A stretch of 64,000 bases of DNA from CATOSP01 sp965204715 (GCA_965204715.1 OZ242009.1:496001-560000); one strand, 5' to 3'; shown: positions 42,208 through 51,469, counted from the first letter of the stretch. Notes: generated by a model from the sequence alone, not told the origin. Numbers and translations are program-made.

Positions 42208-42274
42208 CATTTGGGTTGCCTGTGGCCAGCGAAAGGGGTTGGCCTCGCGTTGGCATGTATGGGGAAACGACGGT

Positions 42275-43555
42275 TTAGATGTAGTCGGCGTCCTGGTCCA
42301 TCATCACCAGTTGGTCCGTGGTTTCCCGGCTCAGGTGGCCGGAAATCTCACTCCTGAACTCTTCCATGAGTTCATCGGTAATCACCCCGCCGGCCTCCTT
42401 GATTCTCTCCTTGAACTGGTCGAAGGACCACTCGAACTCGCTCCCCTGGGGCATGTCGAAGAAATCGCGGTCGAAGACAGGCATCTCGCCGGGGCCGAAG
42501 TAGCCCTTGCCCTCGAGGGTGTAGCCTTCAAGGTCATGGGTGCCCTTGCCCAGCACCTGTCCGGTGGAAGCGTAGTGCTCCATCACGTTCTTCAGGCCGT
42601 ACTTCTGGATGGGGCAGACCTTCATGCAGACGCCGCAGCCCAGGTAGCGGGCCATCACGGGACGGCAGCGCTTGAAGTAGAGCTTGTTCTTCTCAAGTCC
42701 ACGCCACCAGATCTTGTCGCGCATCAGGGCGCGGCCTGGGCAGCGGTTGACGCACACCTGACAGACCTGGCAGAAGGCGTGGATGCCATAGTCGATGGGT
42801 TTGTCGTAGGTGACGTTGGCATCAGTCGTGACTGACACGAGGCGGCAACGGTTTCCGACGTGGGGAGTCAACAAATAGCCGCAGGCGCCCAACTGACCAA
42901 GTCCTGCTTCTACAAACATCGGGATGTACGGACCTGGGGAGTCGCCGGAGCCGGTTACCTGGGCTCGATAGCCGAGAGAGCGAATGAAATTGCCCAACTC
43001 CAGTGCAGCCGCGCCCTCGGTGCGATAGGTGCTGGAGTGGACAATCTCAGCGTCGATGCTGGGGATGGTCTGGGTGGGCTCGAAGTCCTGCTCGTAGGCC
43101 AGACATATTACGTGGGGATAGTAGGTGAGAAGGTTTTTCTTGCTTTGGTAAGTGTAGCGGTGGTCAAACGCGGTGATCCCTACCTCTACGAAACCCAACT
43201 CACGGGCTTTCCCCTTGATCAACTCGGTTACATCTTCACCGGTGGGCTCCGCCGTTGGCTCCAAATCAGAGGTAAGCCGGCAGGCCATGATCAGGGAGCG
43301 GTTGAGCTTCTCGTGCTCCTTCCGGATCTCGCGCATTTCCGCATGTTGGTCGCGCAGGGTATTGGCCCAGTCCCGGGAAGCCCGCTCAGTCACGTTCATG
43401 CTCTCCAGGGGATATTCCCGCGCGTACCAGTCGACTTCCCGCTCGTTAAGGGGAATCCCAGGCACCGTTTCCAGTTCCTCGGGGACCGGAATCGTGACCT
43501 CGGAGTCTCCCAACCTCCGCCCGGGCCTTATTACTTCATGGCCGATTTTCAGCAT
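42275..43555 (-). CDS. Reductive-dehalogenase-like cobalamin/Fe-S protein, copy 3
   Basis: A 426-residue protein, first of the trio in transcription direction. It shares the N-terminal IPVPEELETVPGIPLN motif, TERASRDWANTLRDQ, FDHRYTYQSKKN near residue 131, AGLGQLGACGYLLTPHVGNRC near residue 215 and both cysteine clusters. It ends in DQDADYI. No Tat signal, and no membrane anchor or maturation gene is adjacent. The 5' leader is about 53 nt, too short for a cobalamin riboswitch. Expressed from its own promoter with GGAGGAG ahead of the ATG. Its function is open: detoxifying dehalogenation and another B12-dependent reduction are both possible. Confidence 0.8.
   Translation of the reverse strand: MLKIGHEVIRPGRRLGDSEVTIPVPEELETVPGIPLNEREVDWYAREYPLESMNVTERASRDWANTLRDQHAEMREIRKEHEKLNRSLIMACRLTSDLEPTAEPTGEDVTELIKGKARELGFVEVGITAFDHRYTYQSKKNLLTYYPHVICLAYEQDFEPTQTIPSIDAEIVHSSTYRTEGAAALELGNFIRSLGYRAQVTGSGDSPGPYIPMFVEAGLGQLGACGYLLTPHVGNRCRLVSVTTDANVTYDKPIDYGIHAFCQVCQVCVNRCPGRALMRDKIWWRGLEKNKLYFKRCRPVMARYLGCGVCMKVCPIQKYGLKNVMEHYASTGQVLGKGTHDLEGYTLEGKGYFGPGEMPVFDRDFFDMPQGSEFEWSFDQFKERIKEAGGVITDELMEEFRSEISGHLSRETTDQLVMMDQDADYI
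42465..42787 (-). repeat. 323-bp near-identical block shared with copy 2
   Basis: Partner of 40858-41180, about 99% identical by eye; see that entry. Confidence 0.8.
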
Positions 43556-43614
43556 GTCTTCTCCTCCTGGTGCGTGTTCAAGATATGTTTGCCTGGATTC
43601 TTGCCCGTCAGGAA

Positions 43615-43643
43615 ACCATATACCGGAGGCCTTTACTTGTCAA
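43615..43643 (-). promoter_or_regulatory. Sigma70 promoter of dehalogenase-like copy 3
   Basis: On the minus strand: TTGACA (43638-43643), a 17-bp spacer, TATGGT (43615-43620). Leader about 53 nt. Hexamers identical to those of copy 1. Confidence 0.8.
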
Positions 43644-43761
43644 CGGAATATCGTAATAGTCACGCAAACAGTCAGTTATCCGCTGGACTATCCCATTCAG
43701 ACAACGTAAATCGCAACACGGATGACAGCATTGACAGTGAATGAAATCTCCGGCTCGTGCC

Positions 43762-45064
43762 TCACATAAAGCCGAACAGCGGCGGGAAGGCAACGACGAC
43801 GAATCCCGCCCAAATGGAATAGACCGGCAGGTAGACCGATTGCCAGCGTTCCAGCCTGGCGAAATGGCTACGGCCGCGGAGAAATCGCACGTAAAGCCAG
43901 GCCGAACAGGCCAGATTGAGGAGCAGGACGAGGTTCTCTCCCAACGCCGCCATTCTGTGGGCGCTGAAACCGAGGTCGAAAATGCGCATTGCGATTGCCG
44001 CCAGAGCCACGACGTCGGCGAAGAGCGCGCTGACTACCATCAGCGTCGACAACCAATCGAAGGCATTGGGAGGCATGTGCCGGTCCCGGACGATACTGCG
44101 TAGAGCAGCAGGCCACTACCAGCGCCAGCATAAGGTCGAAGATGATAAGCGCCTCCGGGTCCGGCTTGATTCCTCTGCCGGTAGAAATCATGGCCGACAG
44201 AAAGACCAGCAATACCGCAGCAGTCAGGGGCGTGAACACCTGGGCCAAGGCCGGGGCGATCTTGTCAGAGATGCCCGGCTTCACATCCACCATCCAGGCA
44301 CAGACTATAACGGCTCCCGCTGCCCCGCAGGGCAGTACCCATTCCGTCACCAGCCGCAAGGCGTCAATCCCGATGGCCGCGAACATGCCCATCGTCAAAG
44401 CTGCCAAGACTCCGCCGCCCAGGGCAGTCAGCACGTAGTACAAGAAAAACTCTCCGGAGAACCGTGCGAAGTCCATGCCCGCGCTGCCGATGGGCCAGCG
44501 TCCCCCAGTGTATGCGATGCCGACAGCTAGCCACAGGGCGATGGGCAGGTGCAGCGCCGTGAGCAGCCAGGTGTCCTCTCCAAGTGGGCAGGCGTTGGCA
44601 AAGACGGCCGCTGCCACGAAGACAATTGCCAGCCAGAACCAGCAGAAACCTTTCACCTTGCGGTTCCAGGCAAAGTAGGCGGTGAGGAATGGCAGAGCGA
44701 AGAGGCTGAGGTTGCGGGCGTAAAAATCCAGGTTGTCGTTAAGAGTGTAACCCACCAATTCGGGAAGTTTGATCGCCAGGGCTACGACGGCCGCTAGGAC
44801 GAAGACGACGATGTAAGTCTCAATACCTCCTATGCTGCCCGGTCTGGCAATCTGTCCGGGAGATTGGTCAAGTCGTCTCCACAGCCGGTCGGTCTGTTCT
44901 CGGGCCAACAGATGTGATGCGGCGTCCAGGTCGCCCACGCGCTTGACGGCCACCATAAAAGCTTCGTCTTCGGCCAAGCCGGACGCAACGAGGGCACTGA
45001 CCTCCTCCCGCAGGCGGCTTTCCAGTCCGTCTGTGGTGAAAATATGTATAGCCGGACGGTTCAT
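43762..45064 (-). pseudogene. Polytopic membrane protein (permease-prefix/DUF4153-like) with frameshift
   Basis: Two overlapping frames form one protein. The first (from ATG 45064; a TTG at 45088 is possible) begins MNRPAIHIFTTDGLESRLREEVSALVASGLAEDEAF, a permease-prefix-domain-like cytosolic start with Leu/Glu-rich helices, then about eight membrane helices and LIIFDLMLALVV near 44130. It then turns Arg/Pro-rich. Continuation is in another frame from MPPNAFDWLSTLMVVSALFADVVALAAIAMRIF (from 44076) to the stop at 43762, adding three helices. The join needs an indel at about 44080-44115. It is either a broken gene or an assembly or sequencing error. Confidence 0.7.
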
Positions 45065-45145
45065 ATGGTCCCGCCACCGGGCTATCAACTCCTCTGACGT
45101 ATCTCCGTTTGCAGCTATTGCCGGGCTTCTCCCGGCCAGGCGTCC

Positions 45146-46816
45146 TTAACCCCCGGTGCGGCGCGCGATCATGGCGTCGGCCAGGGGGCTGGCGCCGGAG
45201 CGGACCGCCACGTTGACCAGAGACGGCCGTCCCGAGGCGAAGGCTCTCTCAACCGCCGGCGCCACGTCGTCCGGCTTCTCCACGTACTCGGCATAGCCGC
45301 CAATGGCGTCCACCACCCGGTCGTAACGGATAAAGCGCAGGTCGGTGCCCACCGCCCGGTCGAAGTAGGCCAGTTGGAAGGTTTTGTCGATTCCCCAGGT
45401 GGAGTCGTTGCCCATGACAACGGTAATCGGCAGGTTGTGGCGGATGCAGGTATCGTACTCCATTGTATAGAAGCCGAAGGAACCGTCGCCCATCAGCGCC
45501 AGCGTCTTGCTCTCCGGGTGGGCCAGCTTGGCCGCCATCGCGTAGGGAATGCCCGCCCCCAGGTGGCTGAGGGGTCCCAGCCGGATGAAGCGTCCCGGCT
45601 TTCGCGCCCTCAGATAGGAACGGCCCCATTGCACATAGTCTCCGCCGTCCATGATGATGAAAGTATCATCGTCTACCAGATGCTCGATCCGGGTGAACAC
45701 GTCAAGGGGGTGCATCGGTTCCTCGCCAGTGGCCCTTGAGCGGAGTTCTTCGAGCCAGCCATTGCGGTCGGCTTCCAACTGGCGTAGCCAGCCCGATATG
45801 TCGGTCTTGGTTCCCTGTTTTGCGGCCGCGGTCAATTGGTCCACCACCGCGCCCAGGTCGCCGAGAAGGCTGACTGACACTCCGCGGTTGCGCCCGATCT
45901 CCGCCTCGGAAGGGTCGGCCTGAATCAGCTTGGCGTCGCCGCCGAAAATCTGGCCGTAGCGGTAGCGGTGGTCCAGCCTCTTGCCCAGCAGCAGCACCAC
46001 GTCGGCCTCCCGGAACCGGCGGGCCGTGGGATTGAGCGCCCCGTCTGCGTACCCGAAGCAGAGGGGGTGTTCATCGTCGAGCAGGCCCCGGGCCTGCTCG
46101 ACGGTAAATATAGGCGCGCCGGTAGTTTCGGCCAAGGCTTCCAGTTGTTCCGGCGCGACCGAGTAGCGTGCCGGGTTGCCGACGATAATCACCGGACGCT
46201 GTGCGCCGCGGAGCAGCGCCGCCGCTTCTTCGATACGGCCCGGGTCGCCATGGGCGCGGCCCGCGTTCCGGTATTCCTGGGGCATGTACCTGGGCAGGTC
46301 GTCCTCGGATATCACGGCCTCTTGCAGGTCAATGGGCAAGGTCAGATGTACGGGGCCGGGCCGTCCCGACATGGCGGTGCGGAACGCAGTCGCGACGTAC
46401 TCAGGGATGCGGGTGGTGTCATGGACCAGCCATGAACCCTTGGTCACCGGCTCGGCCATCGCCGTCTGGTCTATCTCCTGGAAGGTGACCATTCCCTTCT
46501 CTGGAAGCTCGGCGCAGCCCGCCACGAATATGACGGGGCTTTCCGAGGTGTAGATGGCCGGGAGGCCGGAGATGGCGTTGGCGAACCCCGGCCCGCCGGT
46601 GAACATCCCCACCGATGGCTCTCCGGTGATGCGGGCGTAGCCGTCGGCCATGTGCATGGCCGCGCCTTCGTGACGGGTATCGATGAACTCGATGCCCTCG
46701 TCATGGGCCGCATCCACCAGGGGTAGAATGGTGTCCCCGACAATGGTGAAGACCTTCTTCACCCCCTCCAGTTTCAGGCATCGGACAAACAGGTGAGCGC
46801 CGGTAAGCGTGGGCAT
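45146..46816 (-). CDS. Thiamine-diphosphate-dependent enzyme, acetolactate synthase-like
   Basis: A 556-residue ThDP enzyme of the acetolactate synthase/oxalyl-CoA decarboxylase/benzoylformate decarboxylase superfamily. The catalytic Glu is in IDTRHEGAAMHMADGYARITG near residues 42-62; MFTGGPGFANAISGLPAIYTSESP near residues 69-92 is typical; and the ThDP site GDGSFGFYTMEYDTCIRHNLPITVVMGND is at residues 443-471. There is no regulatory subunit gene and this is not a clear IlvB, so a decarboxylase or carboligase of catabolism is likely. The frame extends far upstream, but the ATG at 46816 has GAGGAGGTGCC before it. Confidence 0.85.
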   Translation of the reverse strand: MPTLTGAHLFVRCLKLEGVKKVFTIVGDTILPLVDAAHDEGIEFIDTRHEGAAMHMADGYARITGEPSVGMFTGGPGFANAISGLPAIYTSESPVIFVAGCAELPEKGMVTFQEIDQTAMAEPVTKGSWLVHDTTRIPEYVATAFRTAMSGRPGPVHLTLPIDLQEAVISEDDLPRYMPQEYRNAGRAHGDPGRIEEAAALLRGAQRPVIIVGNPARYSVAPEQLEALAETTGAPIFTVEQARGLLDDEHPLCFGYADGALNPTARRFREADVVLLLGKRLDHRYRYGQIFGGDAKLIQADPSEAEIGRNRGVSVSLLGDLGAVVDQLTAAAKQGTKTDISGWLRQLEADRNGWLEELRSRATGEEPMHPLDVFTRIEHLVDDDTFIIMDGGDYVQWGRSYLRARKPGRFIRLGPLSHLGAGIPYAMAAKLAHPESKTLALMGDGSFGFYTMEYDTCIRHNLPITVVMGNDSTWGIDKTFQLAYFDRAVGTDLRFIRYDRVVDAIGGYAEYVEKPDDVAPAVERAFASGRPSLVNVAVRSGASPLADAMIARRTGG

Positions 46817-46857
46817 GGCACCTCCTCGAGAATCGACTATTATAGTATCGCTCTGGA

Positions 46858-48093
46858 CTAACTGGGCCAAGTAGCGGAAACCTCGAACTCGATCAGTTCC
46901 TTCTTGGAGTTGCGTTTTCTGATCGGCTTCACGTCTACGTGAGAAAACCCATAGTCCTTCATCATGGCGGCATATATCTGTTCGGTAGAGACGAGGACTC
47001 CATAGAACGTGGAGTTCCCGACTATATAGTGTACACGGGCACCGGGATTGAGCACCCGGCGGAGGCATTCGAAGTGCTGCGACATATCTTCACAATACTT
47101 GGCGATGTAATTCGCGAGCAATGCTCCGTTTTTGTTGTTCGCATGGGCGATGGCATCAATTACGGACGACAGATCAGGAGGGAGCAGCCAGCAATCGCTT
47201 TTTTCCCAGCCGGTAAGTCGGCTTGTAGCTATGCCCCATGTCCCTCCAATAGTCAGCCAGTCTAATTCCCCCGCGCTCCGACCATTTTCAAGGTAACCAA
47301 GCCAATACATGTACGGACGTAGTTCTCTAATATAGGACATCCGATTGGCGTAGGGGGGCGACGTCACCACTACATCAAATCCGGTGTCAAGGCAGTTAGG
47401 AAGGTCTCGTGCATCTCCGAGGATCACCGAAGCGTCGCCTGTCGGCTCTTCTACGGCACCTTTGAGAACAAAATCTAGCTCATCAAGGAAAGATGTCTCG
47501 CCTCCTAAACCGAGAGCAAACCGGTACTGGGTTTTGCTCTTGAAAGACATGGACTGATGACCGAAAGATGCGTTTGAAAGTCTGACCACCATTCGGCAAA
47601 ATGCTATGTTTAGCAAATCCGATACTGGGTTGTTTTGACCTGCCAACATCTGAATAGCGGCTTTAAGGTGACATAGGAAATTCCTTGCTTCCACGGTCCA
47701 CCAACGTTCTATATTATGCAACGCGGGTTCGTTTACTGGAGACACCATCTCCCTTCGTGTTAGATCAACTGCCTCCTTGGCGATTTCCCAAGTTTCGACT
47801 AATGCGACTTCAGAATACCGCGCCGTTTTGGAGCGAGCCAACCAGACCAGAAACGGATTGATGTCCGTCGTGGTCGCGACATGGCCAAGGTTGATTGCGC
47901 TAAGGGCAGTTGTCCCTGTCCCGCAGAACGGGTCAAGGATGTTCATGGCATCCTTGTACCGTTCGATAATCTCCTCAACCACCTTAGCCGAGTATGCTGG
48001 AGTGAGGCGCAACCAACCGTGACGCCTCTTCTTGGCGTTGTATGTGTACGTGTAATCCGCCCGCTGGCGCAGCCCATCATCTGAGGTTGTCAA
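46858..48093 (-). CDS. DNA methyltransferase of a type II restriction-modification system
   Basis: A 411-residue SAM-dependent DNA methyltransferase. The SAM-binding motif NILDPFCGTGTTALSAINLGH is at residues 51-71 and the catalytic TSPPYANRMSYIRELRPY near residue 245 (SPPY, typical of N4-cytosine or N6-adenine amino-methyltransferases). A target-recognition region probably lies between. The TTG start at 48093 overlaps the stop of the upstream nuclease by four bases, a coupled arrangement. Lower GC than the host genes suggests acquisition. The recognition site cannot be told from the sequence. Confidence 0.85.
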   Translation of the reverse strand: MTTSDDGLRQRADYTYTYNAKKRRHGWLRLTPAYSAKVVEEIIERYKDAMNILDPFCGTGTTALSAINLGHVATTTDINPFLVWLARSKTARYSEVALVETWEIAKEAVDLTRREMVSPVNEPALHNIERWWTVEARNFLCHLKAAIQMLAGQNNPVSDLLNIAFCRMVVRLSNASFGHQSMSFKSKTQYRFALGLGGETSFLDELDFVLKGAVEEPTGDASVILGDARDLPNCLDTGFDVVVTSPPYANRMSYIRELRPYMYWLGYLENGRSAGELDWLTIGGTWGIATSRLTGWEKSDCWLLPPDLSSVIDAIAHANNKNGALLANYIAKYCEDMSQHFECLRRVLNPGARVHYIVGNSTFYGVLVSTEQIYAAMMKDYGFSHVDVKPIRKRNSKKELIEFEVSATWPS

Positions 48094-48920
48094 CCATCCG
48101 GCTCCAATAATGTGCGAAGCAATTCATCAACTTCTGCTCTGATAATCTCTGTATTTCGCTCGAAGAAACCCGCCAAATCAAATCCCACGACGTCCCGCAT
48201 AAAGTCATACGTGGATGAATGGGGATCATTTTGTCCAACAACTCCGGTTATGACGGCCCATTTTGCCCCGCGGTAACGCCGTACAATGTCTTCATCGATT
48301 TGGTTTGAAAGTATAACAGCACACGGTAAGTAAGATTTGATGTACGCCGTGGAAGCGTTCGCAATGTCAGCGTTTTGGCGTTTACTGTCCTTGCTCTTGT
48401 AGCCTTGCCGAATTTCAAACACGGTCCCGGTGAGCGAATGAAACACGCCCGACTCAACACCCATAGCGTCAGCAGCTTGCTCCATCCAATCATGGAATCG
48501 TTTCTTCGCTTCGTTGTCAGTGATGCTATTGAGAGGAACTCGCCCATCTAACGAGAGCCTGCGCGTATTTCCGTCTGGCGTAATAGTCTCGTAGGACCAC
48601 ACGACATCTTCATCTGACAGCCCTAAGGTGTCTTGCAATGCCTGACGGAAAACCTTTTCGCATCCGATACCAATTTGCCTGTATACGCTCGTCATACCGC
48701 CTGCTGCTTTGTGAGCAGCGTAGAGCAAGGGATTGTCGAGGCCAAACCATCGGTAGAAGGGGTCTTCCTGATACAGTTCTTGAAACTGGTGCAAACTTAG
48801 CCCGCCACGTCTACCAAGCCCAAATTTTGGCCTGTAATTGGCACAGACACGCACGCTGTCTAAGATTATTCCCAAGTATCTTGAATCCGAGTTATGGACG
48901 TCTAAATCATCGGCCACCAT
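48090..48920 (-). CDS. Type II restriction endonuclease partner
   Basis: A 276-residue protein upstream of the methyltransferase and overlapping it by four bases. TGTVFEIRQGYKSKDSKRQNADIANA near residues 164-189 has the E-x-R and K-S-K-D-S-K-R pattern seen in type II enzymes that defeat simple family matching, and fits a PD-(D/E)xK-like core. NPLLYAAHKAAGGMTSVYRQIG near residue 63 is also conserved in my memory of such enzymes, although I cannot name the isoschizomer. The assignment rests mainly on the coupled methyltransferase. The ATG has only a weak SD. Confidence 0.72.
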   Translation of the reverse strand: MVADDLDVHNSDSRYLGIILDSVRVCANYRPKFGLGRRGGLSLHQFQELYQEDPFYRWFGLDNPLLYAAHKAAGGMTSVYRQIGIGCEKVFRQALQDTLGLSDEDVVWSYETITPDGNTRRLSLDGRVPLNSITDNEAKKRFHDWMEQAADAMGVESGVFHSLTGTVFEIRQGYKSKDSKRQNADIANASTAYIKSYLPCAVILSNQIDEDIVRRYRGAKWAVITGVVGQNDPHSSTYDFMRDVVGFDLAGFFERNTEIIRAEVDELLRTLLEPDG

Positions 48921-49067
48921 CTAATTTCGGGCCTCAACTTTCCTGCTGACCCATGACGCTAGTGCGCATCTTTCGCTTCCATAATATAGGATGGTGTGAT
49001 GGATGCAACATGGTAATGTCATGGAACAGAATTCCCGGGAAAAGTTCACGAGTTAGCTTATCTTACT

Positions 49068-49904
49068 ATGGGCATTCTCTACGTTATCGGCACTCCCATC
49101 GGCAACCTCGAAGACCTGACGTTCCGGGCGGCGCGTGTGTTGGGCGAGGTCAGCCTTGTGGCGGCGGAGGACACCAGGGTTACCGGGCGGCTGCTCCGGC
49201 ATCTGAACATCAGGGTCCGAATGGTCAGCTACAACGAACACAACCAGTCGCGCAGGACTCCGCTTCTGATGGAGGCGCTGGACGCCGGTGACGTTGCGCT
49301 GGTCACTGACGCGGGCACGCCGGGGGTCAGCGATCCCGGCAGCGGGCTGGTGGCAGAGGCCGTCGCTGCGGGCCACCGGGTAGAGGCCGTGCCGGGTGTC
49401 TCCGCCGTGACCACAGCCCTGTCGGTGTCGGGTATGCCGGCCGACAGGTTTCATTTCCTCGGGTTTTTGCCCCGCCGCTCCGCGGACCGGCGAGCGCAGT
49501 TGGCTCCCCTGGCCCAGTCTCCCGACACGCTAGTCCTGTTCGAGGCTCCACACCGCTTGCAGGCGACCCTGGCGGACCTGCTCTCTATGCTGGGCGACCG
49601 GGAAATTACCATCGGGAGGGAGCTTACCAAGCTCCATGAGGAAGTGTTTCGAGGAGTGGTATCCGAGGTCATCACCCATTTCGCCGAACCCAGGGGCGAG
49701 TTCGTGATAGTCGTCCGGGGCGCATCCCCGCAAGCTCTCGATACAGGGCCGGACGAGGAAACCCTGGCAGAAGCGTCTCGACGGCTCCGGAAACTCCGCG
49801 CCGCTGGCGTAGGTTCCCGCGACGCCGTGGCCCAGGTGAGCGAGGCGTTGAGTCTACCCCGGAACACCGCCTACAGGCTATGGATAGAGTCGGAACGCGG
49901 CTGA
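49068..49904 (+). CDS. rsmI: 16S rRNA 2'-O-ribose C1402 methyltransferase
   Basis: SAM-dependent enzyme of the tetrapyrrole methylase superfamily that modifies C1402 of 16S rRNA in the decoding centre. 278 residues. LYVIGTPIGNLEDLTFRAARVL near residues 4-25, AAEDTRVTGRLLRHL near residues 32-46, ALVTDAGTPGVSDPGSGLV near residues 77-95, the VPGVSAVTTALSVSGMPADRFHFLGFLPR stretch (residues 108-136) and GRELTKLHEEVFRG near residue 184 are all standard RsmI motifs. It starts at the ATG 49068 with poor SD. It lies divergent from the restriction-modification pair. Confidence 0.93.
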   Translation: MGILYVIGTPIGNLEDLTFRAARVLGEVSLVAAEDTRVTGRLLRHLNIRVRMVSYNEHNQSRRTPLLMEALDAGDVALVTDAGTPGVSDPGSGLVAEAVAAGHRVEAVPGVSAVTTALSVSGMPADRFHFLGFLPRRSADRRAQLAPLAQSPDTLVLFEAPHRLQATLADLLSMLGDREITIGRELTKLHEEVFRGVVSEVITHFAEPRGEFVIVVRGASPQALDTGPDEETLAEASRRLRKLRAAGVGSRDAVAQVSEALSLPRNTAYRLWIESERG

Positions 49905-50117
49905 CAGAACACACTGTATCCCGAAGATCGTCTTCGCTGCACATACTGCCGTTCCCGTTCCCACAATATGCGATTTGCTCTTGGCCAGCCAACAGGCATG
50001 TTCATTTACCCGATCATTGCAAATGATATATCCTAATTTCTATTCCGATAGATGATATACTGTTGCGCGTCGGCCCGAGCCTGACGAGCGTTTTTCACTC
50101 CTCCAGGAGCAGTCTGC

Positions 50118-51449
50118 TTGAGTACTTCGGGACAGGTATCCCGGTTCTACCGGCGATTGCGAGACGTCTACTACGGCTGGTGGCTGGTGGCCATCAGCGG
50201 CTTCGTCATGGTTATCGCCACCGGCCCCATGTTTCACGCCATGAGTGTGTGGGCCGTCGCCCTGGAGCGGGAGTTCCGCTGGAGCCGGGCCGAACTGGGC
50301 CTCGCCCTGACCTTGACCAGGATAGAAGGCGGCATCATGGGGCCGCTGGAGGGTTACCTGACGGACAGGATGGGCACCAGGCTTATGGTGCTCATCGGTC
50401 TGATTATAACCGGGACCGGGTTCATCTTCTTCGGCCGCATCGAAAACCTGTGGATGTTCTACCTGGCCTACATCATCATGGCCTTGGGGCAGGGGATGGG
50501 AAGCTGGGTGCCCATGATGACCATGCTCAACCACTGGTTCTCACGCCGTCGGGCCACTGCCATCGGCTGGGCCAACGTGGGCAGCAGGTTAGGCGCGCTG
50601 CTAATCGTGCCGGGAATCGCCTTTGCCGTGGACCCGGACCAAGACAGGTTGGGTTGGTCCCTCACCGCCACCCTTCTCGGGATCTTCTGCATCGCCATCG
50701 CCTTTCCCATCTCCCGCATTATCCGCAACAAGCCCCAGGACTACGGTCTCCTTCCCGACGGCGACTCACCCTCAGCCGCCGCTGCCGACGGCGCCCCGGC
50801 CCGCTCCAGGCAGGGGGACACCGGAGGAGACCTAACCGCATCCCAGGCGCTGCGTACTCCGGCCTTCTGGCTCATCGCCCTCGGTCACGGCTTCACCTCC
50901 ATGGTGATCCTGGCCATCATGTCCCACCTGGGGCTGCTGATAGAGGACAAGGGTTACCAGGTGCAGACCACCGGTTGGATAGTAGCGGTATATACGATGG
51001 TGGCGATGGGATTCCAGTTGGTCGGAGGCTACGTTGGCGACCGGATACCCAAGCGGCTGGCCCTGTTCGCGTTCACCACTATCCAAGCTGGCGCAGTGGT
51101 GGTTCTGACGATGGCCAACAACCTGGCCACGTTCTACGCCTTCGCGGTGCTGTTCGGCATCGGGTTCGGAGGCCGCAGCCCGCTGACCGTGGCGGTAAGG
51201 GGCGAATACTTCGGCAGAACGTCCTTCGGCAAGATCCTGGGCCTTTCCACGGTGCCGATGAACATCCTCCTCCTCATCTCCTCGCCAATGGCCGGATACA
51301 TGCGGGACGTGCAGGGCACCTACACCCAGGCGTTCCTGATACTGGCAGGGCTGAACTTCCTCGGTGGCATTCTCTTCCTGATGGCCCGGAGACCCAGGGT
51401 TCCGGCCAATGCACCTCAACCCGCGGAAGCCGCGCAGCCCACGGGTTAA
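50118..51449 (+). CDS. MFS transporter (monocarboxylate/OFA-like)
   Basis: A 443-residue major facilitator protein with about 12 membrane helices and a central hydrophilic loop (residues 210-240, Ala/Arg-rich). YGWWLVAISGFVMVIATGPMFHAMSVWAVALEREFRWSRAELGLALTLTRI opens the protein as in the oxalate/formate-monocarboxylate group, and the D-R-M-G-T-R loop (LTDRMGTRLMVLIG, residues 82-95) is the MFS signature. It likely moves organic anions. A TTG start is used, with CAGGAGCAG upstream. A tandem direct repeat (TTAAGCGGACAAA, twice) covers the stop codon. Confidence 0.87.
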   Translation: MSTSGQVSRFYRRLRDVYYGWWLVAISGFVMVIATGPMFHAMSVWAVALEREFRWSRAELGLALTLTRIEGGIMGPLEGYLTDRMGTRLMVLIGLIITGTGFIFFGRIENLWMFYLAYIIMALGQGMGSWVPMMTMLNHWFSRRRATAIGWANVGSRLGALLIVPGIAFAVDPDQDRLGWSLTATLLGIFCIAIAFPISRIIRNKPQDYGLLPDGDSPSAAAADGAPARSRQGDTGGDLTASQALRTPAFWLIALGHGFTSMVILAIMSHLGLLIEDKGYQVQTTGWIVAVYTMVAMGFQLVGGYVGDRIPKRLALFAFTTIQAGAVVVLTMANNLATFYAFAVLFGIGFGGRSPLTVAVRGEYFGRTSFGKILGLSTVPMNILLLISSPMAGYMRDVQGTYTQAFLILAGLNFLGGILFLMARRPRVPANAPQPAEAAQPTG

Positions 51450-51469
51450 GCGGACAAAGTTAAGCGGAC

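Noticed and set aside
43556..43643. Cobalamin riboswitch upstream of the dehalogenase-like genes
   Set aside because: Predicted leaders are only about 50 nt and lack the B12-box sequence.
50063..51463. 466-codon open frame overlapping the MFS transporter
   Set aside because: Arg/His/Pro-rich product in the wrong frame. The MFS protein has clear family motifs and membrane helices.
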